From Ancylobacter sonchi (GTDB taxonomy: Bacteria > Pseudomonadota > Alphaproteobacteria > Rhizobiales > Xanthobacteraceae): a stretch of DNA of 64,000 nucleotides. This document shows, piece by piece, positions 17,754 through 26,523 of this stretch; the first letter of the stretch is position 1; every line of letters begins with the position of its first letter. The notes below the pieces were generated by a model. That model was not told the DNA's origin and searched no databases. It worked only from the letters and a program-made list of their open reading frames with translations. Made by a program: the position numbers and the translations under genes. The stretch is taken from assembly GCF_018390695.1 (NCBI RefSeq), contig NZ_JAHBGF010000011.1, forward strand, positions 124,001 to 188,000, written 5' to 3'.

Positions 17754-18473
17754 ATGCCCCTCAATTTTCAGGACCGCGGCAGCTACCGCGACCGCCTCAT
17801 CCCCGCCGCCGAGCTCAAGGATCCCGGCCCGCCGCCCTACCGGGACAGCTACCCGGTGAAGCTGCCGGACGGCGACGGGGCGGATCTGCCGTTCCTGGCG
17901 CTGCCGCCCGATTTCGACACCGCCATCGCCTATCTCTGCATCACCGAGAATTCCTTCGCGCTGGAAGACCGGCTCAGCACCGCGATGGCGGAGATGGTCC
18001 GCGACCTCGAACCGGAGGTCGTCGTTGGCATGCCCACCCTCGGCATGGTGCTGGCCGCCTCGGTGGCGAAGAAGCTCGGCCACCCGCACTATGTGCCGCT
18101 GAGCTATTCGCGGAAATTCTGGTTCGAGGACGAGCTGTCGATCCCGGTGATCTCCATCACCAGCCCGCTGAAGCCGAAGACGGTGTTCATCGACCCGCGC
18201 CTCCTCGAGCGCATGGAGGGCAAGCGGGTGCTGCTGGTGGAGGACGTCATCTCCACCGGCGGCACCGTCTCGGCCGAGCTCGAGCTGATGCGACGCATCG
18301 GTGCCGACGTGGTCGGCGTCGCCACCGCGATCAGGGAGACCAATGTCTGGCAGAAGACGCTCGGCGCCATCGATCCGGCCTGGCCCGGCCTGGTGCGCGC
18401 GCCGATCTCCTGCCCCCTGTTCCGCAAGGTCGAGGGCGGCTGGGCGCCGGACTGGTCGACGATGCCGGAATGA
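17754..18473 (+). CDS. Phosphoribosyltransferase family protein
   Basis: A 239-residue type I phosphoribosyltransferase. The PRPP-binding loop is clear at about 158-170: VLLVEDVISTGGT, with two acidic residues followed by the TGGT phosphate loop. The upstream segment EVVVGMPTLGMVLAASVAKKLG corresponds to the pyrophosphate loop strand, and YVPLSYSRKFWFEDEL to the flexible lid. It resembles adenine/xanthine-type enzymes, but the base specificity cannot be read. It follows ppa in the same direction, although a strong hairpin separates them. It could salvage a base released by the neighbouring catabolic genes, which is speculative. Confidence 0.85.
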   Translation: MPLNFQDRGSYRDRLIPAAELKDPGPPPYRDSYPVKLPDGDGADLPFLALPPDFDTAIAYLCITENSFALEDRLSTAMAEMVRDLEPEVVVGMPTLGMVLAASVAKKLGHPHYVPLSYSRKFWFEDELSIPVISITSPLKPKTVFIDPRLLERMEGKRVLLVEDVISTGGTVSAELELMRRIGADVVGVATAIRETNVWQKTLGAIDPAWPGLVRAPISCPLFRKVEGGWAPDWSTMPE

Positions 18474-18560
18474 CGGGTCCCGAGGGCCCCCTGCCTTCCC
18501 CTCCCCGTCGGGGAGAGGGTTGGCGCGAGGGTCTTCGACGCACCGAAAAGACCGCGCGCC

Positions 18561-19604
18561 TCAGCCGGGAAAGCCCATCCCCGCCAGCGCGGCCCGCAGC
18601 GCCGGCGGCACGCTGACGCCGTCGCGCGCGGTCTTCTCGCGGTTGGCGAGGCGCCGCTGGCCGGGCAGGCGTGCGCCGGGCTCGCCCTCGATCATCGCCG
18701 CCAGCCGCTCCATATGGTCGAGATAGGCGGCGCCCGCCGTCCGGCTGGGATCGATGGCGATCATCACATGGCCGACCGCCGCCGGCGGCCCCTCGCCGTC
18801 GAAGAAGCTCGGCGCGTCGAAGGCGAAGGTGGAGGCGGTCAGCCCCGCCGCCATCACCTCGATGAGGAAGGCGAGCGCGGTGCCCTTGGCCTCGCCCATC
18901 GGCACCATGGTGCCGGCGAGCCCGGCCTTGGAATCGGTGGTCGGCCGCCCCTCCTTGTCGAGCGCCCAGCCTTCCGGGATCGGCTCGCCGCGCTGGGCCG
19001 CCGCCAGCACATTGCCCCGCGCCACCTTGGCGACCGAGAGGTCGACCACCGCCGGCGGCCGGTCGCGCAGCGGCGTGGCGAAGGCGAGCGGATTGGTGCC
19101 GAACACCGCCTTCTTGCCGCCCCACGGGGCGATGGAGGCCGAGGCGTTGGAGAAGGCCAGCGCCACCAGCCCGCGCTCGGCGAGCTTTTCCACCGGCTGG
19201 CCGGCGACGCCGAAATGGCTGGAGCGCCGCATCGAGATGAGCGCGATGCCGGTCTCGCGGGCGATCTCCTCCGCCAGCGGCAGCGCCTGCTCGATGGCGG
19301 GATAGGCAAAGCCGTTGCCGGCGTCGACGACCAACACGCTCGGCGCCACCCGCCGGCTCGTCGGCACCGCATGGCCGTCGATCTTGCCGGCGGCGACCAT
19401 CGCCGCATAGCTCGGCAGGCGGGCGAGGCCGTGGCTGCCGAGCCCATCGGCCTCCGCCGCCACCAGCGCGCGGGCGGTGATCGCCGCATTGGCCGGCGCG
19501 GTGCCGAAGGTCTCAAGCACCCGGCCGGCATAGGCGCGGGCCTCGTCGAGCGTCAGGCGCAGCGGCATGGCGGTCGTATCCATCGCGTTCACGGAAACAT
19601 TCAT
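18561..19604 (-). CDS. Ldh_2 / malate-ureidoglycolate dehydrogenase family oxidoreductase
   Basis: A 347-residue NAD(P)-dependent dehydrogenase of the Ldh_2 family, which includes malate, ureidoglycolate, 2,3-diketogulonate and delta-1-piperideine-2-carboxylate reductases. Recognisable elements are GLGSHGLARLPSYA near residue 55, containing the catalytic histidine, the SSHFGVAGQPVEKLAERG segment near 130, and NPLAFATPLRD near 165. ATG 19604 overlaps the stop of the creatininase gene by four bases (ATGA), so these two are coupled. With creatininase and RidA next to it, reduction or oxidation of an imino or hydroxy acid from a nitrogen compound is plausible. Confidence 0.87.
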   Translation of the reverse strand: MNVSVNAMDTTAMPLRLTLDEARAYAGRVLETFGTAPANAAITARALVAAEADGLGSHGLARLPSYAAMVAAGKIDGHAVPTSRRVAPSVLVVDAGNGFAYPAIEQALPLAEEIARETGIALISMRRSSHFGVAGQPVEKLAERGLVALAFSNASASIAPWGGKKAVFGTNPLAFATPLRDRPPAVVDLSVAKVARGNVLAAAQRGEPIPEGWALDKEGRPTTDSKAGLAGTMVPMGEAKGTALAFLIEVMAAGLTASTFAFDAPSFFDGEGPPAAVGHVMIAIDPSRTAGAAYLDHMERLAAMIEGEPGARLPGQRRLANREKTARDGVSVPPALRAALAGMGFPG

Positions 19605-20419
19605 TTGGCGCCGCCGCCGAGCGGGCCGGCAGGCAGGCGGGACAGGTCGAAACGGTGCACGTCGGCGAGCAGCGCCACGAAGGCCCGCGCGCCATAGGCG
19701 GCGCAGGCGCGGCCCTTCTCGGCATCGGCTTCGGTGGCATCGCCCATGGCGCCGGTCGGGTTGATGTCCTGCGACATCCAGCCGAAGCCGGCCGGCGTGC
19801 CGGCCCGCAGGAACTCGAACTCCTGCTCCATGCCGAGCGTCGCCGGGACGAAATTGTCGATCTTGTCCTCGCGCACCATGTCGGGGCGGAACGCCTGCAT
19901 CAGCGAGGTCTCGATGCCGCCGGCATGAATGCCGTGCTGGCGCTCGGTGGCCGAGAACAGCCCCTCGGGATAGCCGAAGCGATGCCAGGAGACCGTCACC
20001 GCCAGCATGCCGAGCCGGGCGCGCAGCTCGCGCGCCACGGTATCGAGAGTGGAGACATTGCCACCATGCGAGTTCACCAGCACGATCTTGCGCACGCCGG
20101 CACGGTAGACGCTCTCGCCGATCTCAATCCAGGCGCGGCTCACCGTCTCGGCGGAAAGGGTCAGCGTGCCCGGGAAGAAGATGTGCTCGTTCGACTTGCC
20201 GACCTGTTGCATCGGCAGGAACACCGCCGGCAGGTCGTCGGGGATGAGCTTCATCACCGCGTCGAGATAGCCCTGGCCGATCATCGCGTCGACGCCGACC
20301 GGGAGGTGCGGCCCATGCTGCTCCACCGCCGCCACCGGCAAGACGGCGATCCAGCTGCTGACATCGCCTTGCGCGAAATCGGGCCAGCTCATTTCGGTCC
20401 AGAAGCGTTTCGGCGGCAT
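19601..20419 (-). CDS. Creatininase family amidohydrolase
   Basis: A 272-residue creatininase-family hydrolase. Metal ligands are visible in EQHGPHLPVGVD (about 33-44), VNSHGGN (about 115-121) and HAGGIETS (about 165-172), giving the His/Asp/Glu set of the binuclear site. The family opens cyclic amides (creatinine to creatine) or hydrolyses amides such as formamides in riboflavin and mycofactocin pathways. A good GGAG site precedes the ATG. It is the first gene of a coupled pair with the Ldh_2 dehydrogenase. Its true substrate is unknown; neighbours suggest a nitrogen heterocycle or its breakdown product. Confidence 0.88.
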   Translation of the reverse strand: MPPKRFWTEMSWPDFAQGDVSSWIAVLPVAAVEQHGPHLPVGVDAMIGQGYLDAVMKLIPDDLPAVFLPMQQVGKSNEHIFFPGTLTLSAETVSRAWIEIGESVYRAGVRKIVLVNSHGGNVSTLDTVARELRARLGMLAVTVSWHRFGYPEGLFSATERQHGIHAGGIETSLMQAFRPDMVREDKIDNFVPATLGMEQEFEFLRAGTPAGFGWMSQDINPTGAMGDATEADAEKGRACAAYGARAFVALLADVHRFDLSRLPAGPLGGGAK

Positions 20420-20450
20420 CGTCGGGCTCCGCAGGCGGTCAGGCGGGCGT

Positions 20451-20500
20451 TCTAGAGCATTTTCAAGCGAAGTGGGTACCGGTTCGCGTGAAGAAAATGC
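20451..20500. repeat. TCTAGAGC-type intergenic palindrome
   Basis: An imperfect 50-base palindrome beginning TCTAGAGC with outer arms GCATTTTC / GAAAATGC and an inner GGTACC core. The style matches short palindromic elements scattered between genes in Hyphomicrobiales genomes. It lies between the RidA and creatininase genes; a second TCTAGAGC element is at 59815-59864. Confidence 0.7.
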
Positions 20501-20504
20501 GTAA

Positions 20505-20550
20505 CGACAAAAGACCGGGCGAGGCCCGGCCGTCGGAAATCGCCCGGTCT
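20505..20550 (-). terminator. Intrinsic terminator after the RidA gene
   Basis: On the minus strand the RidA stop runs into AGACCGGGCGA ... TCGCCCGGTCT followed by TTTTGT. The 11-base arms and T run make a convincing rho-independent terminator, so creatininase probably needs its own promoter or read-through. Confidence 0.8.
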
Positions 20551-20939
20551 CAGTCGGTCCGTGCAGCTAGCGCCTCGACCTCGACCTTGAATTCCGGCCG
20601 GGTGAAGCCGGAGACGATCATCAGCGTCGAGGCCGGTGGCGGGTCGACGACGAAGCGGTCGCGCGCCGCCATATAGCCGGCCATATGCGCCCGGTCCGTG
20701 ACATAGGCGTTCAGCCGCACGATGTCGCCCGGTCCCATTCCCGCCTCGGCGAGGCAGGCGGCGATGGCGCGGAAGCACAGTTCGGCCTGTTCCTCGGCGC
20801 TGTCGGGGATGGCGTCGTCCGGCGCGATGCCGAGCTGGCCGGAGGTCAGCAGCAGCCGTGCCCCGGCCGTCACCTCGACGGCATGGCTGTAGCGGGCGAA
20901 GGGCCGGCGCACGCCGGCGGGGAGGAGATGGCGCAGCAT
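20550..20939 (-). CDS. RidA family protein (imine/enamine deaminase)
   Basis: A 129-residue YjgF/RidA protein, a trimeric enzyme that hydrolyses reactive imines and enamines to ketones and ammonia. The C-terminal family motif appears as SGFTRPEFKVEVEALA, where the arginine at about 114 corresponds to the substrate-carboxylate ligand. The N-terminal SGQLGIAPDD strand also fits. AAGGA lies six bases before the ATG. Its own terminator overlaps the stop codon. Sharing an intergenic region with the divergent ABC transporter operon and adjacent to creatininase, it probably cleans up an imine intermediate in a catabolic route. Confidence 0.9.
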   Translation of the reverse strand: MLRHLLPAGVRRPFARYSHAVEVTAGARLLLTSGQLGIAPDDAIPDSAEEQAELCFRAIAACLAEAGMGPGDIVRLNAYVTDRAHMAGYMAARDRFVVDPPPASTLMIVSGFTRPEFKVEVEALAARTD

Positions 20940-21061
20940 GCTCCATCCTTAGGCCCGCAAATTTGTGCGGACAAGGCCGTCCGGGTCCTATGTGCATCGG
21001 CTTTGAGCTCGCCTAGTATGACGGCATTGTCGCCGGCACTGCCCGTTGGGAGATCCCGTCC

Positions 21062-22096
21062 ATGCGCCTGTTTTCGCGCCGCTCCGCCCTGCGCTCGCTC
21101 GCCCTCGCGGCGGCCGCGACCGTGACCGCCCTTGTCGCCGGCCTCGCCGCCGCCCCGCGTGCCTTCGCCGCCGACAAGGCGACGTTCGGCACCAATTGGG
21201 TGGCGCAGGCCGAGCATGGCGGCTTCTACCAGGCGGTGGTTGACGGCACCTATGCGAAGTACGGCCTCGACGTCACCATCCTGCCCGGCGGTCCGCAGGC
21301 CAACAACCGGCTGCTGCTGCCGGTCGGCAAGATCGACTTCTACATGGGCGCCAACATGTTGCAGGCCTTCTCCTCTGTGGTGGAAGGCATCCCGACGGTC
21401 ATCGTCGCCGCGATGTTCCAGAAGGACCCGCAGGTGCTGATCGCCCATCCCGACGTCGCGACCTTCGAGGATCTCAAGACCCGCACCCTGTTCATCTCCA
21501 AGGAGGGCCTCGCCAGCTACTATCAGTGGCTGGTCGCCGATTTCGGCTTTAGCGAAAATCAGGTGAAACCCTACACCTTCAACGCCGCGCCCTTCCTCGC
21601 CGACAAGAACAGCGCCATGCAGGGCTACATCACCTCCGAGCCTTATGCGGTGGAGAAGCAGGGCGGCTTCAAGCCGAAGCTGTTCCTGCTGGCCGATCAG
21701 GGCTTCGACACCTATTCCACCACCATCGAGACCCGCTCCGAGCTGGTGAAGTCGAACCCGGACCTCGTGCAGCGCTTCGTCGATGCCTCGATCATCGGCT
21801 GGTACAATTATCTCTATGGCGACAACGCCAAGGCGAATGCGTTGATCAAGAAGGATAATCCGGAGATGACCGACGAGATGATCGCCTTCTCCATCGACAA
21901 GATGAAGGAGTACGGCATCGTCGATTCCGGTGACACCAAGACGCTGGGCGTCGGCGCCATGACCGATGAGAAGATCAAGAGCTTCTACGACAAGATGGTG
22001 CGCGCCAAGGTGGTCAAGGCCGACATCGACTACAAGAAGTCCTACACGACGCAGTTCGTGAACAAGGGCGTCGGCAAGGATCTGGCACCGAAATGA
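21062..22096 (+). CDS. NMT1/THI5-like ABC transporter substrate-binding protein
   Basis: A 344-residue periplasmic binding protein of the NMT1/SsuA class. The N terminus carries SRRSALRSLALAAAA, a twin-arginine-like signal followed by a hydrophobic stretch and an AFA-AD cleavage site near residue 38. The mature start KATFGTNWVAQAEHGGFYQA is the usual first strand with its ligand residues. Relatives bind pyrimidine precursors (HMP, formyl-aminopyrimidine), sulfonates, nitrate or similar small anions and heterocycles. It leads a five-gene operon with ATPase, permease, amidohydrolase and oxidase. The end of the gene is duplicated in tandem (see repeat at 22078). Confidence 0.9.
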   Translation: MRLFSRRSALRSLALAAAATVTALVAGLAAAPRAFAADKATFGTNWVAQAEHGGFYQAVVDGTYAKYGLDVTILPGGPQANNRLLLPVGKIDFYMGANMLQAFSSVVEGIPTVIVAAMFQKDPQVLIAHPDVATFEDLKTRTLFISKEGLASYYQWLVADFGFSENQVKPYTFNAAPFLADKNSAMQGYITSEPYAVEKQGGFKPKLFLLADQGFDTYSTTIETRSELVKSNPDLVQRFVDASIIGWYNYLYGDNAKANALIKKDNPEMTDEMIAFSIDKMKEYGIVDSGDTKTLGVGAMTDEKIKSFYDKMVRAKVVKADIDYKKSYTTQFVNKGVGKDLAPK

Positions 22097-22119
22097 GTGG
22101 ATCTGGCGCCGAAATGAGC
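22078..22119. repeat. 21-base tandem duplication of a gene end
   Basis: Two adjacent 21-base copies (22078-22098 and 22099-22119), differing at two positions, each containing the GGATCTGGC...CCGAAATGAG sequence that encodes the last residues and stop of the binding protein. The second copy fills the gap before the ATPase gene. Confidence 0.9.
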
Positions 22120-22130
22120 GGCCCCCGCGC

Positions 22131-22952
22131 GTGACCACCCTCATCGATCCGCCGGCCCCGGTGCCCGCCGATACCCCGCCCGGCGCGCCGCTGCTTACCC
22201 TTGCCGGCGTCGGCAAGCGCTTCGGCAATCAGGTCACCGCCCTTGACGGGCTCGACATGGAGGTGCGCCGCGGCGAGTTCCTCTCGCTGCTCGGCCCGTC
22301 CGGCTGTGGCAAGTCGACGGCGCTGCGGCTGATCGCCGGCCTCGCCGAGCCGACCTCAGGCCGCATCGTCTTCAACGGCGAGCGCGCGGGCAAGGCCACC
22401 TCCACCCACCCGTCCGTCGGCTTCGTCTTCCAGGAGCCGACGCTGATGCCGTGGGCGAGCGTGTTCGGCAATGTCCACCTGCCGCTCAAGCTCGCCGGCA
22501 CCTCGCGCCGCGAGGCCGAGCCGGCGATCATGGAGGCGCTGGAACTGGTCGGCCTCGACGGCTTCCGCGATGCCTATCCGCGCGAACTGTCCGGCGGCAT
22601 GAAGATGCGCGTCTCCATCGCCCGCGCGCTGGTGACAAAGCCGCGCCTGCTCCTGATGGACGAGCCGTTCGCCGCGCTCGACGAGATCACCCGCTTCAAG
22701 CTGAACAACGATCTTTTGCAGGTCTGGCGCCAACTTAACTGTACGATCGTCTTCGTCACCCATTCGGTGTTCGAGTCGGTCTATCTCTCCACCCGCATCC
22801 TCGTCTTCCGCGCCCGTCCCGGCCGCGTCGCCGCCGAGCTGGAGATCGACCCCGCCCAACCGCGCGACGAGGCCTTCCGCACCTCGCCGGAATATGCCGC
22901 CCTGTGCCGGCAGACCTCGACGGCGCTCGCCGCCGCCATGAACGCCGGCTGA
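22131..22952 (+). CDS. ABC transporter ATP-binding protein (SsuB/TauB type)
   Basis: A 273-residue ATPase of the nitrate/sulfonate/taurine importer class. Walker A is GPSGCGKSTALRLIAGL near residue 60, the Q-loop FVFQEPTLMPW, the signature LSGGMKMRVSIARAL and Walker B LLLMDEPFAALD. It starts at GTG 22131, 12 bases after the duplicated gene end. It energises uptake by the permease at 22967 together with the binding protein at 21062. Confidence 0.93.
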   Translation: MTTLIDPPAPVPADTPPGAPLLTLAGVGKRFGNQVTALDGLDMEVRRGEFLSLLGPSGCGKSTALRLIAGLAEPTSGRIVFNGERAGKATSTHPSVGFVFQEPTLMPWASVFGNVHLPLKLAGTSRREAEPAIMEALELVGLDGFRDAYPRELSGGMKMRVSIARALVTKPRLLLMDEPFAALDEITRFKLNNDLLQVWRQLNCTIVFVTHSVFESVYLSTRILVFRARPGRVAAELEIDPAQPRDEAFRTSPEYAALCRQTSTALAAAMNAG

Positions 22953-22966
22953 CGGGGGGCCTCGCC

Positions 22967-23773
22967 ATGCTCGCCCGCGCGACGCACCGGCTGGAGACCT
23001 CGCCGCTGCGCTGGCTGCTGCCGCTGGCGGTGCTCGGCCTCGTCGTGCTCGGCTGGGATCTCGTGGTGCGGCTCAACGATTTGCCGCCCTATATCCTGCC
23101 CGGCCCGCTGCGCGTCCTCGACACGCTGGTCGCCGATCGCGACGTGCTCCTCGGCTCGCTGATGGTGACGCTGCGCACCACGCTGATCGCCCTCGCCATG
23201 GCGGCGGTCGGGGGCGCGGCGCTGGCGCTGCTGTTCGCCTCCGCCCGCATCGTCGAGTTCTCGCTGTTCCCCATCGCCATCATCCTGCAGGTGACGCCGC
23301 TGATCGCCATCGCGCCGCTGATGCTGATCTACCTGTCCACCGATACCGCCGTGCTCACCTGCGCCTGGATCGTCGCCTTCTTCCCGATCCTGTCCAACAC
23401 CACGCTCGGCCTCAATTCGGTGGACGCCAATCTGCGCGACCTGTTCCGGCTGTCCGGCGCCGGCCGGTTGCAAACCCTGCGCCTGCTCCAGCTGCCCACC
23501 GCCCTGCCCTATTTCCTCGGCGGCCTGCGCATCGCCGGCGGCCTCGCTCTGGTCGGCGCGGTGGTCGGCGAGATCGCCGCCGGCTCGGCCGGCCAGGGCT
23601 CCGGCCTCGCCTTCCGCATCGTCGAATCCGCCTACCGGCTGAACATTCCGCGCATGTTCGCCGCGCTGCTGCTGATTTCTCTCGCCGGCATCCTCATCTA
23701 TGCCGGGCTCAGCCTCGTGTCGTGGCTGCTGCTGCGCCGCTGGCACGAGAGCGCTCTCGGCCGGGGCAATTGA
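22967..23773 (+). CDS. ABC transporter permease (SsuC/TauC type)
   Basis: A 268-residue inner-membrane permease with about six transmembrane helices and the cytoplasmic coupling motif LNSVDANLRDLFRLSGAGR (the EAA-like loop). The segment LPYFLGGLRIAGGLALVGAVV is typical of this subgroup. ATG 22967 is used because it leaves a short cytoplasmic tail before the first helix; the frame is open upstream into the ATPase gene. It completes the importer. Confidence 0.92.
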   Translation: MLARATHRLETSPLRWLLPLAVLGLVVLGWDLVVRLNDLPPYILPGPLRVLDTLVADRDVLLGSLMVTLRTTLIALAMAAVGGAALALLFASARIVEFSLFPIAIILQVTPLIAIAPLMLIYLSTDTAVLTCAWIVAFFPILSNTTLGLNSVDANLRDLFRLSGAGRLQTLRLLQLPTALPYFLGGLRIAGGLALVGAVVGEIAAGSAGQGSGLAFRIVESAYRLNIPRMFAALLLISLAGILIYAGLSLVSWLLLRRWHESALGRGN

Positions 23774-23791
23774 GGATCGGGAGCCCGAGCC

Positions 23792-25123
23792 ATGAACGCC
23801 GCCATGCGCGCCGCCTTCCTTGCCAACCCGCCGGACGCCTATGTGCTGGCCGGCGTCCGCGCGCCCGCCGCGCTGGTACCCGAGCTCTCACTGAGCCCGG
23901 ATCGTGAAGGGCTGGTGCAGATCGACCTCTTCGTCGTCGAGAACGCCATCGCCGGCCTCACCCCGCATGGCGAGACCAACCACCCGCTGCCCCGCCTCGA
24001 TCTCGACGGCGCGCTGGTCCTGCCCGGCCTCGTCGACGTCCACACCCATCTCGACAAGGCGTTCATCTGGCCGCGCCAGCCGAACCTCGACGGCAGCTTC
24101 GCCGGCGCGCTCGCCGCCAACACGATCGACCGCGAGGCGCGCTGGAGCGCCGTGGACGTGGCCCGCCGCATGGATTTCGCCCTGCGCTGCGCCTATGCGC
24201 ACGGCACGGTGGCGATCCGCACCCATCTCGATTCCATCGGCCCGCAGACCGCCATCTCCTGGCCGGTCTTCGCCGAAAAGCGCGAGGAATGGGCGGACCG
24301 GCTCACCTTGCAGGCGGTGGCGCTCGCGCCGGTGGACAATGTGCTGGACGACGGCGAATTCGGCCCACTGGTCGAGACCGTCGCCTGCCTCGGCGGCGTG
24401 CTGGGCACCTTCACCTGGCCGGCGGCCAATCTCCAGGCCGGCCTCGACCGCCTGTTCGCCGCCGCCGAGCGCCACGGCCTCGATCTCGACTTCCATGTCG
24501 ACGAGACGCTCGATCCCGCTGCCGATTCCCTGGCGCTGATCGCGCAGACCGCGCTCGCCCGCCGCTTCGAGGGCCGCATACTGGTCGGCCATTGCTGCTC
24601 GCTGTCGCGGCAGGAGCCGACGGTGGTCGACCGCACGCTCGATCTCGTCGCCCGCGCCGGCATCGGCGTGGTGTCGCTGCCGATGTGCAATCTCTACCTG
24701 CAGGACCGCGCGCCGGGCCGCACGCCCCGCGCCCGCGGCATCACCCTGCTGCACGAGATGCGCGCGCGCGGCATCCCGGTCATGGTGGCGAGCGACAATG
24801 TGCGCGATCCCTTCTATGCCTATGGCGATCTCGATCTCGTCGAGGTGCTGCGCGAGGCGGTCCGCATCGCCCATCTCGACCATCCCTTCGTCGACTGGCC
24901 GGACATCGTGACCGCCCGCCCCGCTGCCGCCATGGGGCTGGGCGGCGCCGGCCTGTTCACTGCCGGCGCGCCGGCCGACCTGTCGCTGTTCCGCGCCCGC
25001 AGCCTGAACGAGCTGCTATCCCGCCCGCAGGCGGACCGCCTCGTGCTGCGCGCCGGCCGCAGCATCGACACCACGCCGCCGGACCCCGCCGAACTCGACG
25101 ACCTGATGGGTGAGCCCCGATGA
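23792..25123 (+). CDS. Cytosine deaminase-like amidohydrolase
   Basis: A 443-residue metal-dependent hydrolase of the CodA-like amidohydrolase group. The first metal motif is HTHLDKAF (about 83-90), the next region is TVAIRTHLDSIG, then DFHVDETLD and the conserved VGHCCSLS. Further on, VMVASDNVRDPFYAYGD supplies the catalytic aspartate. These match cytosine/isoguanine or creatinine-type deaminases. It lies in the importer operon 18 bases after the permease stop, and its own stop overlaps the ATG of the FAD oxidase (ATGA). It would deaminate the imported ring compound; the exact substrate is not determinable here. Confidence 0.88.
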   Translation: MNAAMRAAFLANPPDAYVLAGVRAPAALVPELSLSPDREGLVQIDLFVVENAIAGLTPHGETNHPLPRLDLDGALVLPGLVDVHTHLDKAFIWPRQPNLDGSFAGALAANTIDREARWSAVDVARRMDFALRCAYAHGTVAIRTHLDSIGPQTAISWPVFAEKREEWADRLTLQAVALAPVDNVLDDGEFGPLVETVACLGGVLGTFTWPAANLQAGLDRLFAAAERHGLDLDFHVDETLDPAADSLALIAQTALARRFEGRILVGHCCSLSRQEPTVVDRTLDLVARAGIGVVSLPMCNLYLQDRAPGRTPRARGITLLHEMRARGIPVMVASDNVRDPFYAYGDLDLVEVLREAVRIAHLDHPFVDWPDIVTARPAAAMGLGGAGLFTAGAPADLSLFRARSLNELLSRPQADRLVLRAGRSIDTTPPDPAELDDLMGEPR

Positions 25124-26523
25124 GCGACCGCTACGACCTTGCCGCCCTCAGGGCCCGCCTCGACGGCATCCGCCTCGAGGACAATCCGGCGCTGGTGCGG
25201 CAGAAGAGCCGGGATTTCTACTGGTATTCGCCGGTGCTGAAGCGTCAGCTCGACACGGTGGTCGCCGATCTCGTCGCCTTCGCCACCTCGCAGGACGAGG
25301 TGATCCGCATCCTCAAGTCCTGTGCCGAGCTTTCCATCCCGGTGACGCCGCGCGGCGCCGGCACCGGCAATTACGGCCAGGCCATGCCGCTGGCCGGCGG
25401 CGTGGTGCTGGATCTCTCCGGCATGAACCGCGTGCTCGATATCGGGCCGGGCCGGGTGGTGGCGCAGGCCGGCGCCATACTCGCCGGCATCGACGCCGCC
25501 ACCCGCGCCGGTGGGCAGGAACTGCGCCTGCACCCCTCCACCTACCGCACCGCCTCGGTCGGCGGCTTCATCGCCGGCGGCTCCGGCGGCGTCGGCTCGA
25601 TCATGTGGGGCGGGCTGCGCGATCTCGGCAACATACTCGGCCTCACCGTGGTGACGATGGAGCCCGAGCCGCGCGTGCTGCGGCTTTCCGGCGAGGAGGT
25701 CGGCAAGGTCGCCCATGCCTATGGCACCAACGGCATCGTGACCGAGGTCACCATGCCGCTCGCCCCCGCCTATGGCTGGGTGGAGGCGATCGTCGGCTTC
25801 GAGGATTTCGGCCGCGCCTGCGCCTATGCCAATGCGCTCGGCGAGCAGGACGCGCTGGCGAAGAAGCTCATCAGCGTCGTCGCCGCGCCGGTGCCGCAGC
25901 TTTATTTCCTGCGCCACAAGCCGTTCCTGCCGGACGGCCGCCATGTGGTGCTGGTCATGGTCGATGCGCTCGCCGTCGAGGCGTTCGCCGCCTTCACCGC
26001 CCGCCATGGCGGCGCGTTCCTGTTCCGCTCCGACCTCGTGCCGGCCGACCGGCAGGCCGGCCTGCCGCCGCTCTACGAACTGTCGTGGAACCACACCACG
26101 CTGCGCGCCTTGCGCGTCGACCCGGCCATCACCTATCTGCAGACGCTCTATCCGTTTCCCGACCAGCTCGATCTCGTGGCGTCCATTCACCGGCGACTGG
26201 GCGCCGAGGTGCCGGCGCATCTCGAATTCGTCCGCTTCGACGGCAAGATCACCTGCTTCGGCCTGCCGCTGGTGCACTTCACCACCGAAGAGCGGCTCGA
26301 CGAGATCGTCGCCATCCACGAGGAAATGGGCGCCGTGGTGTTTAACCCGCACCGCTACACGCTGGAGGAAGGCGGCATGAAGCAGACCGACGCCGTACAG
26401 CTCGCCTTCAAGCGCGAGGCCGACCCTGCCGGCCTGCTCAATCCCGGCAAGATGATCGGCTGGGAGAACCCGGACTTCGACCTCGCCGCCGGCCGGACCT
26501 ATCTGTTCCAGGGATTGGCCTGA
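25120..26523 (+). CDS. FAD-binding oxidase (GlcD/PCMH type)
   Basis: A 467-residue flavoprotein with an N-terminal PCMH FAD-binding domain (TPRGAGTGNYGQAMPLAGGV, about 77-96, then SVGGFIAGGSGGVGS) and a C-terminal substrate domain ending in the LLNPGKMIGWENPDF segment usual for D-lactate/glycolate-type oxidases. It overlaps the deaminase gene by four bases, so it probably acts on the deaminated product or a later hydroxy acid. No Fe-S or transmembrane region was seen, so the electron acceptor is unknown. Confidence 0.88.
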   Translation: MSDRYDLAALRARLDGIRLEDNPALVRQKSRDFYWYSPVLKRQLDTVVADLVAFATSQDEVIRILKSCAELSIPVTPRGAGTGNYGQAMPLAGGVVLDLSGMNRVLDIGPGRVVAQAGAILAGIDAATRAGGQELRLHPSTYRTASVGGFIAGGSGGVGSIMWGGLRDLGNILGLTVVTMEPEPRVLRLSGEEVGKVAHAYGTNGIVTEVTMPLAPAYGWVEAIVGFEDFGRACAYANALGEQDALAKKLISVVAAPVPQLYFLRHKPFLPDGRHVVLVMVDALAVEAFAAFTARHGGAFLFRSDLVPADRQAGLPPLYELSWNHTTLRALRVDPAITYLQTLYPFPDQLDLVASIHRRLGAEVPAHLEFVRFDGKITCFGLPLVHFTTEERLDEIVAIHEEMGAVVFNPHRYTLEEGGMKQTDAVQLAFKREADPAGLLNPGKMIGWENPDFDLAAGRTYLFQGLA

